The notes under the pieces are model-generated. The model had not been told where the DNA came from and ran no database searches. It worked only from the letters and a program-made list of their open reading frames with translations. The position numbers and the translations under genes are program-made. This document shows positions 1 through 5,291 of a stretch of DNA of 9,746 bases, in pieces; within the stretch, counting starts at the first letter, position 1, and each line of letters opens with the position of its first letter. Origin of the DNA: Bacilli bacterium (GTDB taxonomy: Bacteria > Bacillota_I > Bacilli_A > RFN20 > CAG-826); contig JAILKX010000079.1 of assembly GCA_024693415.1 (NCBI GenBank), forward strand, positions 1 through 9,746, read 5' to 3'.

Positions 1-23
1 TTCCCGTTGGAAAATTTGAGCCG

Positions 24-31
24 AAAGGAGG
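24..31 (+). promoter_or_regulatory. Strong ribosome binding site of the toxin-like gene
   Basis: AAAGGAGG, an almost perfect Shine-Dalgarno match, ends 6 nt before the ATG at 38. It fixes the start of the first gene and shows that the gene is translated on its own rather than being the tail of a longer upstream frame. No promoter can be judged because only 37 bases precede the ATG. Confidence 0.85.
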
Positions 32-37
32 AATTCC

Positions 38-481
38 ATGAGCGATTCCTACAAACCTGGCGGCGGGAATAAGCCGCAACCATACATCCCGGCTGGCAAC
101 GGAGAGAAAAGTGGCGAGTACACAGACAAACCAGTCTCTTCAAAGAAACCGGGAATAAAAAACTGCTTCATCCGTAATGTTCGTTGTGTATGTAACTTTC
201 TCCATTCCAAATGCGTAAAGAAAGTCACATGCTACTCGGCTTTCGGAAAAGGAGAAAATATACCTTCTAGAAGCAAACCAAACTCCGTTATAAAGAAAGT
301 GATTAACGGCTATGTGGTCAGCGAAAGGTATTATGACGAAAAGGGTGAAGCCTACCTCGACATTGACTATACTTGTCACGGTAACCCATCAACACATCCG
401 GAAGTGCCTCATATGCACCACTGGTATAAAGACGAAAACGGCGATCTAAAACGAAACAAGAAATGGGAGAGTTTCAAATGA
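38..481 (+). CDS. Small polymorphic-toxin-like / phage-associated protein
   Basis: A 147-residue protein with no signal peptide or membrane segment. Residues 1-30 are Gly/Pro/Asn-rich and flexible (GGGNKPQPY at 8-16), a linker type that I associate with phage head proteins and polymorphic toxins. Residues 43-65 hold five cysteines (C43, C50, C52, C59, C65) in a basic stretch. Residues 97-136 form the most family-like part: RYYDEKG, then DIDYT (108-112), HGNP (114-117) and HPEVPHMHHW (120-129). This layout resembles C-terminal domains of polymorphic toxins (a type-24-like family) and is the likely active region; that assignment is from memory and uncertain. The stop overlaps the next ATG by 4 bp (ATGA), so the two genes are translationally coupled, as in toxin-immunity pairs. 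Codon use is AT-richer, with more AGA/AAA, than in the genes to the right, which suggests transfer. Alternatively it is a phage structural accessory protein. Confidence 0.6.
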   Translation: MSDSYKPGGGNKPQPYIPAGNGEKSGEYTDKPVSSKKPGIKNCFIRNVRCVCNFLHSKCVKKVTCYSAFGKGENIPSRSKPNSVIKKVINGYVVSERYYDEKGEAYLDIDYTCHGNPSTHPEVPHMHHWYKDENGDLKRNKKWESFK

Positions 482-723
482 AAAGAGAATGCATAGAAGA
501 ATTGATCAAAGCCGGCAGAGAAATAGAATTCCAATATCGTGGCGAAAGATACTCGATTACCTATTACAACGACGACCGCGAGAAAAGCATCTCGGTTTGC
601 AAGTTTTATGGGAAACCCATCGATGTGCGGAACGCCGAGGAAGTCCTCAAATTAACTATCGGACGATTCACACTGGAGCAAATATTCTCCGCCCTCCCCG
701 ACAGCGCTTTTGACATCTATTAA
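478..723 (+). CDS. Small acidic protein, candidate immunity partner
   Basis: An 81-residue protein starting at the ATG that overlaps the upstream stop. GGGAGA at 465-470, 7 nt upstream, supports this start over the in-frame ATG at 463. An N-terminal amphipathic helix (about residues 2-14, ECIEELIKAGREIEF) is followed by two predicted beta strands (YRGERYSITYY and KSISVCKFYG), then a helix (NAEEVLKL) and the C-terminal segment TLEQIFSALPDSAFDIY. It is single-domain and soluble, with no membrane segment. I recall similar short proteins, often ending in a D-x-A-F-D-I-like tail, next to toxin-like genes in Firmicutes, but I cannot name the family with certainty. The order (toxin-like gene first, small acidic gene second, 4-bp overlap) suggests an immunity or antitoxin role; this is inference. 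No clear intrinsic terminator follows. Confidence 0.6.
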   Translation: MKRECIEELIKAGREIEFQYRGERYSITYYNDDREKSISVCKFYGKPIDVRNAEEVLKLTIGRFTLEQIFSALPDSAFDIY

Positions 724-731
724 CCGCCCAG

Positions 732-836
732 CGTGTGCGAATGGGCCCACCCCGTGTGCGAGTGCGAACAAAACGTGTGCGAATGACCTCTCTGCGTGTG
801 TCAGTGCGGACTTAGCGTGTGCGAATTGAAACACCC
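732..836. repeat. Five tandem 21-bp degenerate repeats
   Basis: CGTGTG begins at 732, 753, 774, 795 and 816, an exact 21-bp period over five units. Positions 1-6 of the unit are invariant, and the core reads CGTGTGCGAATG with few deviations (position 10 is A or G; unit 4 has TC at 7-8; unit 5 has T at 12). Positions 13-21 vary, except that position 17 is C in all five. The period is two helical turns and also seven codons, so open frames run through it on both strands, but conservation is of bases rather than of codon positions. The array starts 8 bp after the stop of the small acidic gene. Candidate roles are a phased protein-binding array, an iteron-like element or a dispersed minisatellite. 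The first unit also contains the palindrome TGGGCCCA (742-749). Confidence 0.85.
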
Positions 837-938
837 TCTCGGTGCCTCTTCCGCCGCTTTCGGCTTTCAAAAAGCAAAATGCATCCCAGGCAGGAGGCCA
901 AGAAAACGAAAAACAGCCGATCATCGCTGCTTTTCAAG
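837..938. other. Non-coding stretch between repeat array and tRNA terminator
   Basis: I see no credible gene here. It holds two weak overlapping hairpins: GCCG-CTTT-CGGC at 853-864 followed by TTT, and GCTTT-CAA-AAAGC at 863-875. The first could be a poor terminator for the plus-strand cassette, but the stem is only 4 bp and the T run is short. Frames that cross this stretch lack Shine-Dalgarno sites and overlap the repeats or the tRNA. Confidence 0.5.
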
Positions 939-970
939 AAAAAAGTCCTTGATCGCATTGTATCAAGAAC
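939..970 (-). terminator. Intrinsic terminator of tRNA-Trp
   Basis: On the minus strand a 9-bp stem (962-970 with 945-953, one G-T wobble, 8-nt loop) is followed at once by six T (the A run at 939-944). It begins 12 nt after the tRNA 3' end at 983, which is where a single-tRNA transcript should stop. On the plus strand no T run follows the hairpin, so it probably works in one direction only. Confidence 0.88.
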
Positions 971-982
971 CCATTTTCAATA

Positions 983-1056
983 TGGCAGGGGCAGAAGGAA
1001 TCGAACCCTCATCAACGGTTTTGGAGACCGCTGTTCTACCATTGAACCATGCCCCT
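983..1056 (-). tRNA. trnW: tRNA-Trp (anticodon CCA)
   Basis: Minus-strand tRNA of 74 nt including an encoded 3' CCA (complement of TGG at 983-985). The acceptor stem AGGGGCA / TGCCCCT pairs perfectly over 7 bp (1056-1050 with 993-987), with discriminator base G. The D arm contains GGTTCAATGGTAGAAC, the anticodon loop reads CTCCAAA with anticodon CCA (1022-1024), and the T arm contains GGTTCGATTCC. It decodes UGG. It stands alone with its own promoter upstream (1088-1116) and terminator downstream (939-970). Its 3' end faces the toxin-like cassette, which is the side on which tRNA-targeting integrases usually insert DNA. Confidence 0.97.
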
Positions 1057-1087
1057 ATGTCGTCGCACCGCGTAGTGCAACGTTGGA

Positions 1088-1116
1088 ATTATAGTATGCG
1101 TTTCAAACCTTAACAA
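1088..1116 (-). promoter_or_regulatory. Promoter of tRNA-Trp
   Basis: On the minus strand TTGTTA (complement of 1111-1116) is followed by a 17-nt spacer and a perfect TATAAT (complement of 1088-1093). Transcription should start near 1081, giving a leader of about 25 nt before the tRNA 5' end at 1056. This is a strong sigma-A type promoter in the right place. Confidence 0.85.
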
Positions 1117-1126
1117 GCAAAATCAT

Positions 1127-1148
1127 CATGCACGCGCGCACGCGCGCG
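1127..1148. repeat. Alternating purine-pyrimidine (CG-rich) tract with GC hairpin
   Basis: Twenty-two bases alternate strictly between pyrimidine and purine and consist mostly of CG/CA steps, so the tract could adopt Z-DNA. It also contains a 6-bp all-GC stem (1133-1138 with 1143-1148, loop CACG) starting 11 nt past the trkH stop. On the minus strand the hairpin is followed only by a distant TTTT about 13 nt later, so it is a weak or Rho-assisted terminator candidate at best. Confidence 0.6.
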
Positions 1149-1159
1149 ATACCTAATTA

Positions 1160-2818
1160 TTAATATGCCTCGTTGATGGAAGCCATCGCCTTGCGCCTCG
1201 AGATGCGCTTCTTGTGCTTGAAGGCCGCCTCTTCGTAGACGTTGCGGGCGGCGTTTATGATCGGGATGACCTCGAGTCGGCCGAGGATCATCGTGATCGC
1301 AAGCGTCCAGGACAAAGCGATCCATTCGCCGGGGTAATTCACCGAATAGGCGACGAAATCGTCGAGCGAGGTGCCGACGTTCGAGATGGCGCTCGCGACG
1401 TCGAAGCAGGAATTCTCAACCCCCATCTCCGGCAGGAAGCAGCAGATGATGACCGAGACGAAGTAGACGGCGAGGAAGATCATCATGTAGCTGAACGACT
1501 CGATGACCTGGCCCTGGGTGATCTCTTTGGTCTTGCCGTGGCGATAGGTGAGGAACGGGGACTTCTTATGCTCGGGGTCGAAGCGATGGACCAAGGCGAA
1601 GGTGACTTGGCGCATCATGATGACCACGCGGTACATCTTGATACCGCCGGCCGTGGATCCGCTGCCGCCGCCGATCAGCATCAATATGATGCAGATGAAG
1701 ATGACGGGTTCGCCAAGTTCGCGCAGGCGCTCGATCGAGGTATTGGCGAAGCCCGATGTCGTCATTGAGCCAATCACGTAGAACGAAGAATCGCGCAGCG
1801 CCGAGCTGGAATGGTCGAAGAAGCCGACCCCGCCCTGGCGATATGCATAGCCAAGCACCGCGAAGAAGCAGATGATAATGCCGGCGACGCCTAGCATCAG
1901 CATCGCCTTCGTCTCATCGTCGCCCAAGAACTTCCTCCACCTTCCGGTGAGGATGTAGACGTGGAGGACGAAGGAGATCGCGGAGAAGCAGACCAAGACG
2001 TCGATGATGATTTCAATCGCGACCGAAGAGCACGGGATCAAGCCGTTTAGGGTCGTGGTCCCATCGAAAGCGCGGAAGGCGGCGATGTTGGCCCCGCGGG
2101 TCGACATGCCTCCGCCGGCGAGTGCGCACATCGAATGGCAAACCGCATCAAAAGGATCCATGCCGGCGAGGAAAAGCGCCACCGCGCCGACGAGGGTGTA
2201 CATCGAGTAGATGCCAAAGATCAAGCGGGCGGAGCGGGCTAAATTAGGGAGCAATTTGTCGCTATGGCCTTCGCCGACGTAAAGCGCGGTTCCGTTTTGG
2301 CCGCCAAGGATCGAGGACAAAAGCAAGATCAAGCCGCAGCCGCCGATGAATTGCATGAGCGCGCGGTGGAAGCAATAAACATGGGGGCAGAACGCGTTTT
2401 CCGAGTCCACGTATTGCTCGAATGCGGTTAACCCGGTCGATGTATAGGCCGAGGCCGATTCGAAGAACGAGGAGCTGAAGGTGGAATTGGTGTTGCCCAT
2501 CAGGAAGGCGATGAAGAAGGGCATTGCGCCGGAAAGGATCGCGAATAGCCAGGTCAAGGTGAGGAGCATCGCGTCCTGATAGCGCAGGAAGCGCTGCCTC
2601 TTCCTCTTCCAGATGAGGGCGAAATAAAGAATGAGACCAACGACGACGTCAGCGGCCCCCACTACCCCAAACGGGAAAAGCGCCCCGGTCTCGCTCGGAT
2701 AGAACGCGATCATAACGAGCGGCAACGCGGTCAATACGCCGATAAATACCAAAAAGAGGCCGAGGTAGCCAAAAACAAGGCGAAAACCGGTTATCTCTTT
2801 CTTCGGCGTCTGATCCAT
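1160..2818 (-). CDS. trkH: TrkH/KtrB-family potassium channel subunit
   Basis: A 552-residue integral membrane protein, the ion-conducting subunit of a Trk/Ktr potassium uptake system; length is in the usual range (about 450-550). The four pore-loop motifs are visible in order: TSTGLT (126-131), AGGGMST (234-240), TTSGFANT (353-360) and SNVGTSL (479-485), each with the filter glycine. The gating-loop sequence GGGSGSTAGGIK (383-394) and the conserved GRLE (513-516) are present. Hydrophobic helices flank each pore loop; the C-terminus is basic and cytoplasmic (KHKKRISRRK). The start at 2818 lies 3 nt after the stop of the full-length TrkA gene, with an AAGGAAAG ribosome site inside that gene's end. 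It is last in an operon with two TrkA-type genes, whose products should form the cytoplasmic gating ring. TrkH and KtrB cannot be separated safely from sequence alone. Confidence 0.95.
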   Translation of the reverse strand: MDQTPKKEITGFRLVFGYLGLFLVFIGVLTALPLVMIAFYPSETGALFPFGVVGAADVVVGLILYFALIWKRKRQRFLRYQDAMLLTLTWLFAILSGAMPFFIAFLMGNTNSTFSSSFFESASAYTSTGLTAFEQYVDSENAFCPHVYCFHRALMQFIGGCGLILLLSSILGGQNGTALYVGEGHSDKLLPNLARSARLIFGIYSMYTLVGAVALFLAGMDPFDAVCHSMCALAGGGMSTRGANIAAFRAFDGTTTLNGLIPCSSVAIEIIIDVLVCFSAISFVLHVYILTGRWRKFLGDDETKAMLMLGVAGIIICFFAVLGYAYRQGGVGFFDHSSSALRDSSFYVIGSMTTSGFANTSIERLRELGEPVIFICIILMLIGGGSGSTAGGIKMYRVVIMMRQVTFALVHRFDPEHKKSPFLTYRHGKTKEITQGQVIESFSYMMIFLAVYFVSVIICCFLPEMGVENSCFDVASAISNVGTSLDDFVAYSVNYPGEWIALSWTLAITMILGRLEVIPIINAARNVYEEAAFKHKKRISRRKAMASINEAY

Positions 2819-2821
2819 GGA

Positions 2822-3493
2822 TTACTTTCCTTCCCGCTCGGTTTGGACGAAATTGAGGATCTTCTTCTGATTCTCGGTGGCGGTGACGATGAGCAGCGTA
2901 TCGCGCGGCTTGAGCTCGACCTCGCCGTTTGGGATCAGAAGGTGGTAATCGCGGTAGATCGCGGCGATCGACCCATATCGCGGGAAGCCGATCTCCTTGA
3001 TCTTCTTGTTGGCGATTTTGTGGCGCGAAAGGACGACGGACTCGATGATCTTGATCTTGTCGTTGTCGAGGGACAACGTGCGGATAAGGGATTCGACGTT
3101 CGATTCGCCGCGGATCGATTCCGCGAGAAGGTAGGTCGAGGAGATGACCGAATCGATGCCGAGGCTCTTGTAGATGTCGACGTTCTTCGGATTGGAGACG
3201 ACGCAGATGCACTTCTTGGCGTTGAAGACGCGCTGGGCCAAAATGCAGGCGGCGTAGTTATCGGTGTCCTTTTCGCAGAGCGCGATGAAGACGTCGGCGT
3301 CATAGGCGCCCGCCTCTTCAAGGACGAATTTACGCCACGGCTCGCCGATATACACCGGCACGCGGCAATGTTTCAAAATGAGTTCTGCTTCCTCTTTGTT
3401 CGGGTTGATGACTACCAATTGGTTCTCTTTCCCCTTGAACATCGAGGTGATGAATTCGGCCTGGGAATTCCCGCCGGCGATGACGATCTTCAT
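2822..3493 (-). CDS. trkA: TrkA-family potassium uptake regulator (TrkA_N + TrkA_C)
   Basis: A 223-residue cytoplasmic RCK protein that should bind the inner face of TrkH and gate it. Residues 1-118 form the Rossmann-like TrkA_N domain and about 145-218 the TrkA_C domain (ending in IPNGEVELKPRDTLLIV). The length matches single-RCK TrkA/KtrA proteins (about 220). The nucleotide-binding loop is degenerate: GGNSQA (7-12) stands where GxGxxG is expected, with Asn for the second Gly and Ala for the third, and the residue at the end of beta-2 is Asn30 rather than Asp/Glu. NAD(H) binding may therefore be lost or changed. The ATG overlaps the stop of the upstream TrkA_N gene by 4 bp (3490-3493); an AGGGGGT sequence serves as ribosome site. 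It is the middle gene of the operon. Confidence 0.93.
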   Translation of the reverse strand: MKIVIAGGNSQAEFITSMFKGKENQLVVINPNKEEAELILKHCRVPVYIGEPWRKFVLEEAGAYDADVFIALCEKDTDNYAACILAQRVFNAKKCICVVSNPKNVDIYKSLGIDSVISSTYLLAESIRGESNVESLIRTLSLDNDKIKIIESVVLSRHKIANKKIKEIGFPRYGSIAAIYRDYHLLIPNGEVELKPRDTLLIVTATENQKKILNFVQTEREGK

Positions 3494-3906
3494 TGTTTAT
3501 CGACCCCCTGCTGCAATAGCGAGAAGCGATCGCGCGATAACTGGAACGGATAGATCGCCTTGATCGACATGCCCTGGATCAGGAAGCCTTTCTCCGGGTC
3601 GTCGAAGCGGACATAGATATAAGGGACGTTGTACTTCTTCTGGCAGAGATGGGCGAGGAACAGGTTGACGTTGTCATCCCCAGTGGTGAGGATGAGCTCT
3701 TTGGCGTCTTTGATGCCGGCGTCTTCGAGCTGGTCGATGTCGGTGGCGTCGCAGGCGACGGTGTAGCCCGAAAACGCATCGCTCAAACGGTTGAACGAGT
3801 CGTTGCGGGTGTCGACGACGATCACGTCTTCGCCCTGGGACGAAGCATAGCTTGCGATGGAGGCGCCTAGCCTTCCGCAGCCTACGATGAATGTTTTGTT
3901 TCTCAT
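3490..3906 (-). CDS. Short TrkA_N-only potassium uptake regulator
   Basis: A 138-residue protein consisting of one TrkA_N (RCK N-terminal) domain with no TrkA_C domain. It has a textbook dinucleotide-binding loop GCGRLG (9-14) and an acidic residue at the end of beta-2 (Asp32 in VVDTR), so it should bind NAD(H) or a related nucleotide. It ends shortly after the Rossmann fold and simply stops with TGA, which overlaps the next ATG, so it is not a frameshift fragment: the downstream gene has its own complete N domain and ribosome site. E. coli TrkA carries two RCK units in one chain; here two unequal units are separate genes, suggesting a hetero-oligomeric gating ring. Translation is probably guided by AAGGG 12 nt before the ATG, a rather long spacing. 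First gene of the trk operon. Confidence 0.9.
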   Translation of the reverse strand: MRNKTFIVGCGRLGASIASYASSQGEDVIVVDTRNDSFNRLSDAFSGYTVACDATDIDQLEDAGIKDAKELILTTGDDNVNLFLAHLCQKKYNVPYIYVRFDDPEKGFLIQGMSIKAIYPFQLSRDRFSLLQQGVDKQ

Positions 3907-3938
3907 ATTAGTTTTCTGCCCTTATATAAGTCTTACGG

Positions 3939-3966
3939 ATTATAACACCTATTTTAGCGGTGGCAA
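3939..3966 (-). promoter_or_regulatory. Promoter of the trk operon, overlapping the upstream gene's 3' end
   Basis: Minus strand: TTGCCA (complement of 3961-3966), 16-nt spacer, perfect TATAAT (complement of 3939-3944). The -35 box lies inside the last codons of the DUF5662-like gene and the -10 box begins a few bases after its stop. The expected transcription start is near 3932, giving a 5' leader of about 26 nt before the ATG at 3906. Confidence 0.75.
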
Positions 3967-4548
3967 GGAAGCGGAGATGCGGAGCTCCGAAATTACTTCG
4001 TATTTCGGGTAAGCTTTCTCCAATTCCGCGTATTTTGCCTTCGTGTCTTTCTTTTTGAGCCCCTTGAACCCGAGGTCGCGGTAGCGCTCGAAGCACCACT
4101 TCACGTATTCGCGGGTCAGCGTCGCCATGTAAAAGGCATCCGAATGCCTCAGGAAGTAATTGAGCGTCGTCTCCGGCCCGAATCCCTTTGGGTCGTAGGT
4201 TTTGGCGGCGGCGAGCATATCGCAGACGAGCTCCGTCGCGTATTTCCAAGGCATGGCGCAGACGACGATCCTGCCCATGAAGTAGCCCGTCCAGTATTCC
4301 CAATGGTGCTTGTTGCGGTGGGTATGGTGCTGGCAGGCGTGGCTGAAATAGGAATTGTTCATCCTCTCGTCGAAGATCGGCGAGTGGGTGCCGGAATAAT
4401 ATTTGGCCGAGGTATGGAATTCGGCGTAGCTGTACTTGGTCAGGTCATGGTCCAAAGCGGTCCAAAAAATGCCGCAGTGGGAAGCGTTTCTGATCACCTG
4501 GTGGCGATGTTTGGTGATGGTGCGGAAATGCTTGAACGAATTGCCCAT
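3949..4548 (-). CDS. DUF5662-like His-rich protein
   Basis: A 199-residue soluble protein without signal peptide or membrane helices. It resembles the DUF5662 family, which has no established function that I know of. The recognisable features are HRHQVIRNASHCGI (14-27), ALDHDLTKYS (31-40), SPIFDER (56-62) and the His cluster HACQHHTHRNKHHWEYW (70-86). The spaced H, HD and HH residues suggest a metal-binding helical fold, perhaps distantly like HD-type phosphohydrolases; this is inference. The second half (about 110-199) is more variable and basic. The start at 4548 is backed by AAGGAG 6 nt upstream, and that ribosome site overlaps the stop of the sirtuin gene only 3 nt before the ATG. It is the last gene of the phosphodiesterase-sirtuin group, and its 3' end doubles as the trk promoter. 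Confidence 0.8.
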   Translation of the reverse strand: MGNSFKHFRTITKHRHQVIRNASHCGIFWTALDHDLTKYSYAEFHTSAKYYSGTHSPIFDERMNNSYFSHACQHHTHRNKHHWEYWTGYFMGRIVVCAMPWKYATELVCDMLAAAKTYDPKGFGPETTLNYFLRHSDAFYMATLTREYVKWCFERYRDLGFKGLKKKDTKAKYAELEKAYPKYEVISELRISASLPPLK

Positions 4549-4551
4549 GCC

Positions 4552-5289
4552 CTACTCCTTGAGTATCGCCTCCAACGCATCCCCGATATCATCGTGGATC
4601 ACATAATCGGCGACCCGGTCGAAATCGGTCGGCTCGCGGTTGATCATCACGATCGCATTGCCTTTGAAGTAGCTAGGGAGTCCCGCGATCGGGTAGACCT
4701 TCATCGAAGTGCCGCCGACGATCAATAGGTCGGCATAGTTCACCGCCTGCACCGCCGAGGTGATCGTCGCCTCGTCAAGAGGCTCTCCATAGAGGACGAC
4801 GTCGGGCTTGATGAGGCGACCGCAAACGGGGCACTTAGGGACCCCGTGGTGCGGAATTTGATCCAAATCGTAATGTTTTTCGCAACCTTCGCAATGATAG
4901 GAAAGCGTGGTGCCGTGGGCCTCGAGGACGCGGATCGATCCGGCTTTCTGGTGAAGGCCATCGATGTTTTGGGTAACGACGACGAGGTCGTGGGGGCGCC
5001 GCTTCTCGAATTCAGCCAAGGCGAGGTGCGCCTTGTTGGGTTTGGCTTCGGGGGCGACCATCGTCGACCAATAGAAGTCATAGAAGTTCTCGGTCTCCTC
5101 GAAGAAATATTCGTGAGACAGCATCACCTCATAGGGGACGCCGTATTTGCTCCTGATGTTGTAGAGGCCCTGGGGCGAGCGGAAATCGGGGATTCCGGAT
5201 CCGGTCGAAACGCCTGCTCCGCCCAAAAAAACGATGCGCTTGCTCGATTTGACGAGTTCCCTGACTTTGCTGATGGTTTCTTGATCCAT
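4552..5289 (-). CDS. NAD-dependent protein deacetylase, Sir2 family
   Basis: A 245-residue cytoplasmic sirtuin that removes acyl groups from lysines with NAD as co-substrate. All hallmark motifs are seen: GAGVSTGSGIPDFR (24-37), TQNIDGLH (106-113), catalytic His125 in LEAHG, a complete zinc ribbon (C133, C136, C153, C156), and GTSMKVYP near the C-terminus. The length is typical of bacterial CobB-type enzymes (about 230-250). The frame is open for a further 46 codons to 5427, but that stretch overlaps the phosphodiesterase gene in another frame; the ATG at 5289 gives the natural sirtuin N-terminus, has a G-rich ribosome site (GGGGG) and starts 2 nt after the preceding stop. The intact zinc ribbon and deacetylase motifs make it unlike the zinc-less Sir2 domains of antiphage systems. 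Targets cannot be told from sequence. Confidence 0.95.
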   Translation of the reverse strand: MDQETISKVRELVKSSKRIVFLGGAGVSTGSGIPDFRSPQGLYNIRSKYGVPYEVMLSHEYFFEETENFYDFYWSTMVAPEAKPNKAHLALAEFEKRRPHDLVVVTQNIDGLHQKAGSIRVLEAHGTTLSYHCEGCEKHYDLDQIPHHGVPKCPVCGRLIKPDVVLYGEPLDEATITSAVQAVNYADLLIVGGTSMKVYPIAGLPSYFKGNAIVMINREPTDFDRVADYVIHDDIGDALEAILKE

Positions 5290-5291
5290 GG

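Noticed and set aside
732..836. CRISPR array
   Set aside because: The conserved core is only 12 bp and the variable part 9 bp, far too short for repeats and spacers; no cas genes are present.
889..905. Possible duplicate of the tRNA-Trp 3' end (GGCAGGAGGCC-like) as an attachment site
   Set aside because: The match to the tRNA 3' end is short and gapped, no better than expected by chance.
652..924. Minus-strand 90-residue frame with a heptapeptide repeat of the F/L-A-H type
   Set aside because: The repeat is a direct result of the 21-bp DNA repeat (seven codons). Conservation does not follow codon positions, there is no ribosome site at 924, and the frame overlaps the small acidic gene on the other strand.
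796..1113. Plus-strand 105-residue frame
   Set aside because: It starts inside the repeats, lacks a ribosome site and runs through the tRNA-Trp gene in antisense.
1214..1768. Plus-strand 184-residue frame opposite trkH
   Set aside because: Asp/His-rich shadow of the trkH coding sequence, with no ribosome site or recognisable domain.
2843..3553. Long plus-strand frame of 236 residues opposite the trkA genes
   Set aside because: It is highly acidic (Asp/Glu/Val-rich), the typical shadow of GC-rich coding DNA, and both strands cannot be explained better than by the clear TrkA proteins.
4552..5289. Sir2-based antiphage defence gene
   Set aside because: The protein has a complete zinc ribbon and canonical deacetylase motifs, and no partner such as HerA, TIR or Argonaute is nearby.
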